The notes beneath the pieces were generated by a model, which did not search any database, was not told the origin of the DNA, and saw only the letters and a list, made by a program, of their open reading frames with translations. The position numbers and the translations under genes were made by a program. DNA of 64,000 bases from contig NC_090785.1 in the NCBI RefSeq assembly GCF_040054535.1, positions 16,122,001 to 16,186,000 on the forward strand, read 5' to 3'. This document shows, piece by piece, positions 62,537 to 64,000 of the stretch. Position 1 is the stretch's first letter. Every line of letters starts with the position of its first letter. This stretch comes from Antennarius striatus (taxonomy: Eukaryota > Chordata > Actinopteri > Lophiiformes > Antennariidae).

Positions 62537-64000
62537 AGGGTGTGTGGAGTAAAGTGGAAGAGACAGCAGCAGCCAGAGGGTGAATCTCTTCTTCTCTGCT
62601 CCTTCTGCCCTCTGTCAGATTGCTCACATCCTTTTCTTGTCCCTCCTCTATTTTTCCTCTCACCCGCCATCATCATTATCATTATTTCAGTCATCCTCCT
62701 GCTCTTAATCATCACCCACATCACATAATCTTCTTTGATGCCTTCATCATCGTCCTACTTTCTCTTTGTCATTATGACTCTGCATTCTAATGAAGCCAAA
62801 TTTACAAGTTCCTCCTTGTGGCAGGAGCGATCCGAGTCAGAGTTCATGCTGCCAAAACCAGAAGTAGTTTTACTTTTGGGACCAGTTTAAAAAAACAACA
62901 TGCATTAAATATGTAAGCAGCGTGAATTTTTAAAGCCCTGAGAAAAGCTGACAAGGCAAGAATGTCTTGAGGGAGTGAGAGCAACGCACAGGTAAAGACA
63001 AGGTCAAACAAAGACCGACACACAGTGGGCTTCAACTGCATCAGAGGTAGACACGATGGCAGTCAGGCGTTCAAACACGTGCAAGGTATGAAATGTGTCA
63101 TGCACGGAGGTGGACACAGATGCAAAACTTGAGAAACAGGCTTTAAATAACTTAAGAAACACCCAAAACACCTAAAAAAGGAAAAAAGAGCCTTCGATAC
63201 TCTGAAAAAAAAAAGTTAAATTCCGGAAAGAAGAAAGACTACAGGTTTAAAAACAGATGGGAACTGTATTTGCTTCCAAATGTTAAGTACTTTTTTTTTT
63301 CTTGACACCACTCCAGATGTCACCCACGGACTGAAAATGTGAACATAGTTCAACATTTGTCATCACAGATTGAAAGTAGATGCCTAAGATCTTTCTGAAT
63401 GATTGAATAATCGAAATGGACCAAAATACAATCTTTTTTTTTTTTTTTTTTTACAAAGCAATTGTCTGAAACCACTGGAAATATTTTGTGATGAATTAAC
63501 ACTGTCATAGTTATTTTAGTTTGAAGAATCCCTGTTATGTTGTTTTTTATTTTCATGCTCAGGCATACATGAAAAAAACTATTTCTAGGCTAGAGGGCAC
63601 TCGTGGAGCACAAGCATGTACTTCCACCATAGCAACTAGTCCACAAATAGTGTAAGTAAAAAAATTTAAAAAATAAAAATTTGGCTGCAAACAATCTTCC
63701 TAACAAGCATCAACAAGTCACTCCCCTGCAGCCCTACCCTAACGTAACCTGACCGCTTCACAGAATGTCGCTGGACTCCACGTGAGGCTTTGTGAGTTTT
63801 ACTGCTGACAAAAACAAACACACAAACAAATGACACCAATGACATAACATCCTGTTTGCCCCATAAGGCCAGCATGTTAAGAATTACAGTAAATTAAAAT
63901 GTTTAGCACAAGAATGAACTCAAGGATCAAAGTATGAACATTTTATCAGACTGGGTCTGTGTTGAATAATGTATATATGAAACATTGTTTGGTGTGCTCT

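Overview
This is a stretch of a ray-finned (teleost) fish genome. The evidence is split genes with GT-AG introns, a beta-2 adrenergic receptor in one coding block, long (CA)n/(GA)n/(AAT)n microsatellites, and teleost-type mobile elements: a Rex3-like LINE end, an L2-like LINE end, tRNA-derived SINEs and a hAT transposon. Nothing in it is prokaryotic, viral or CRISPR-like.

Three protein genes are supported. (1) adrb2, plus strand, CDS 7546-8796: a complete 416-residue beta-2 adrenergic receptor with an identifiable promoter (inverted CCAAT, CRE-like site, TATA box at 6995-7038) and a leader carrying two tiny upstream ORFs. (2) sh3tc2, minus strand, about 38519 down to 21748: an SH3 and TPR scaffold that I rebuilt as 22 coding exons. 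All splice phases agree and the exons sum to 4680 nt (1559 residues plus stop). (3) ablim3, plus strand, from 46237 and running off the right edge: only the first three coding exons (LIM1 and most of LIM2) lie in the window. Order and orientation (adrb2 >, < sh3tc2, ablim3 >) match human 5q32, so this is a conserved vertebrate block. The genes share location rather than a pathway: a catecholamine GPCR, an endosomal-recycling adaptor of myelinating glia, and an actin-binding LIM protein.

Layout: 1-6985 is intergenic with retroposon scraps; 6990-8890 is adrb2; 8890-21400 is intergenic and holds a complete 1370-bp non-autonomous hAT element (13210-14579) with a perfect 8-bp target duplication; 21409-38519 is sh3tc2, whose 3' introns have collected an uncharacterised palindrome-headed repeat, an L2-like LINE end, a Rex3-like LINE end and a SINE; 38520-45750 is intergenic and microsatellite-rich; 45770-64000 is the ablim3 CpG-rich promoter and its first, very long introns.

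I found no new multi-gene system. The points most worth a second look are small: the acidic C-terminal tail and uncertain N terminus of Sh3tc2, the start-stop uORF of adrb2, a NAGNAG acceptor and a (CA)49 tract beside an ablim3 donor site, the intact hAT insertion, and a series of almost perfect short-loop hairpins, two of them back to back at 26539-26620.
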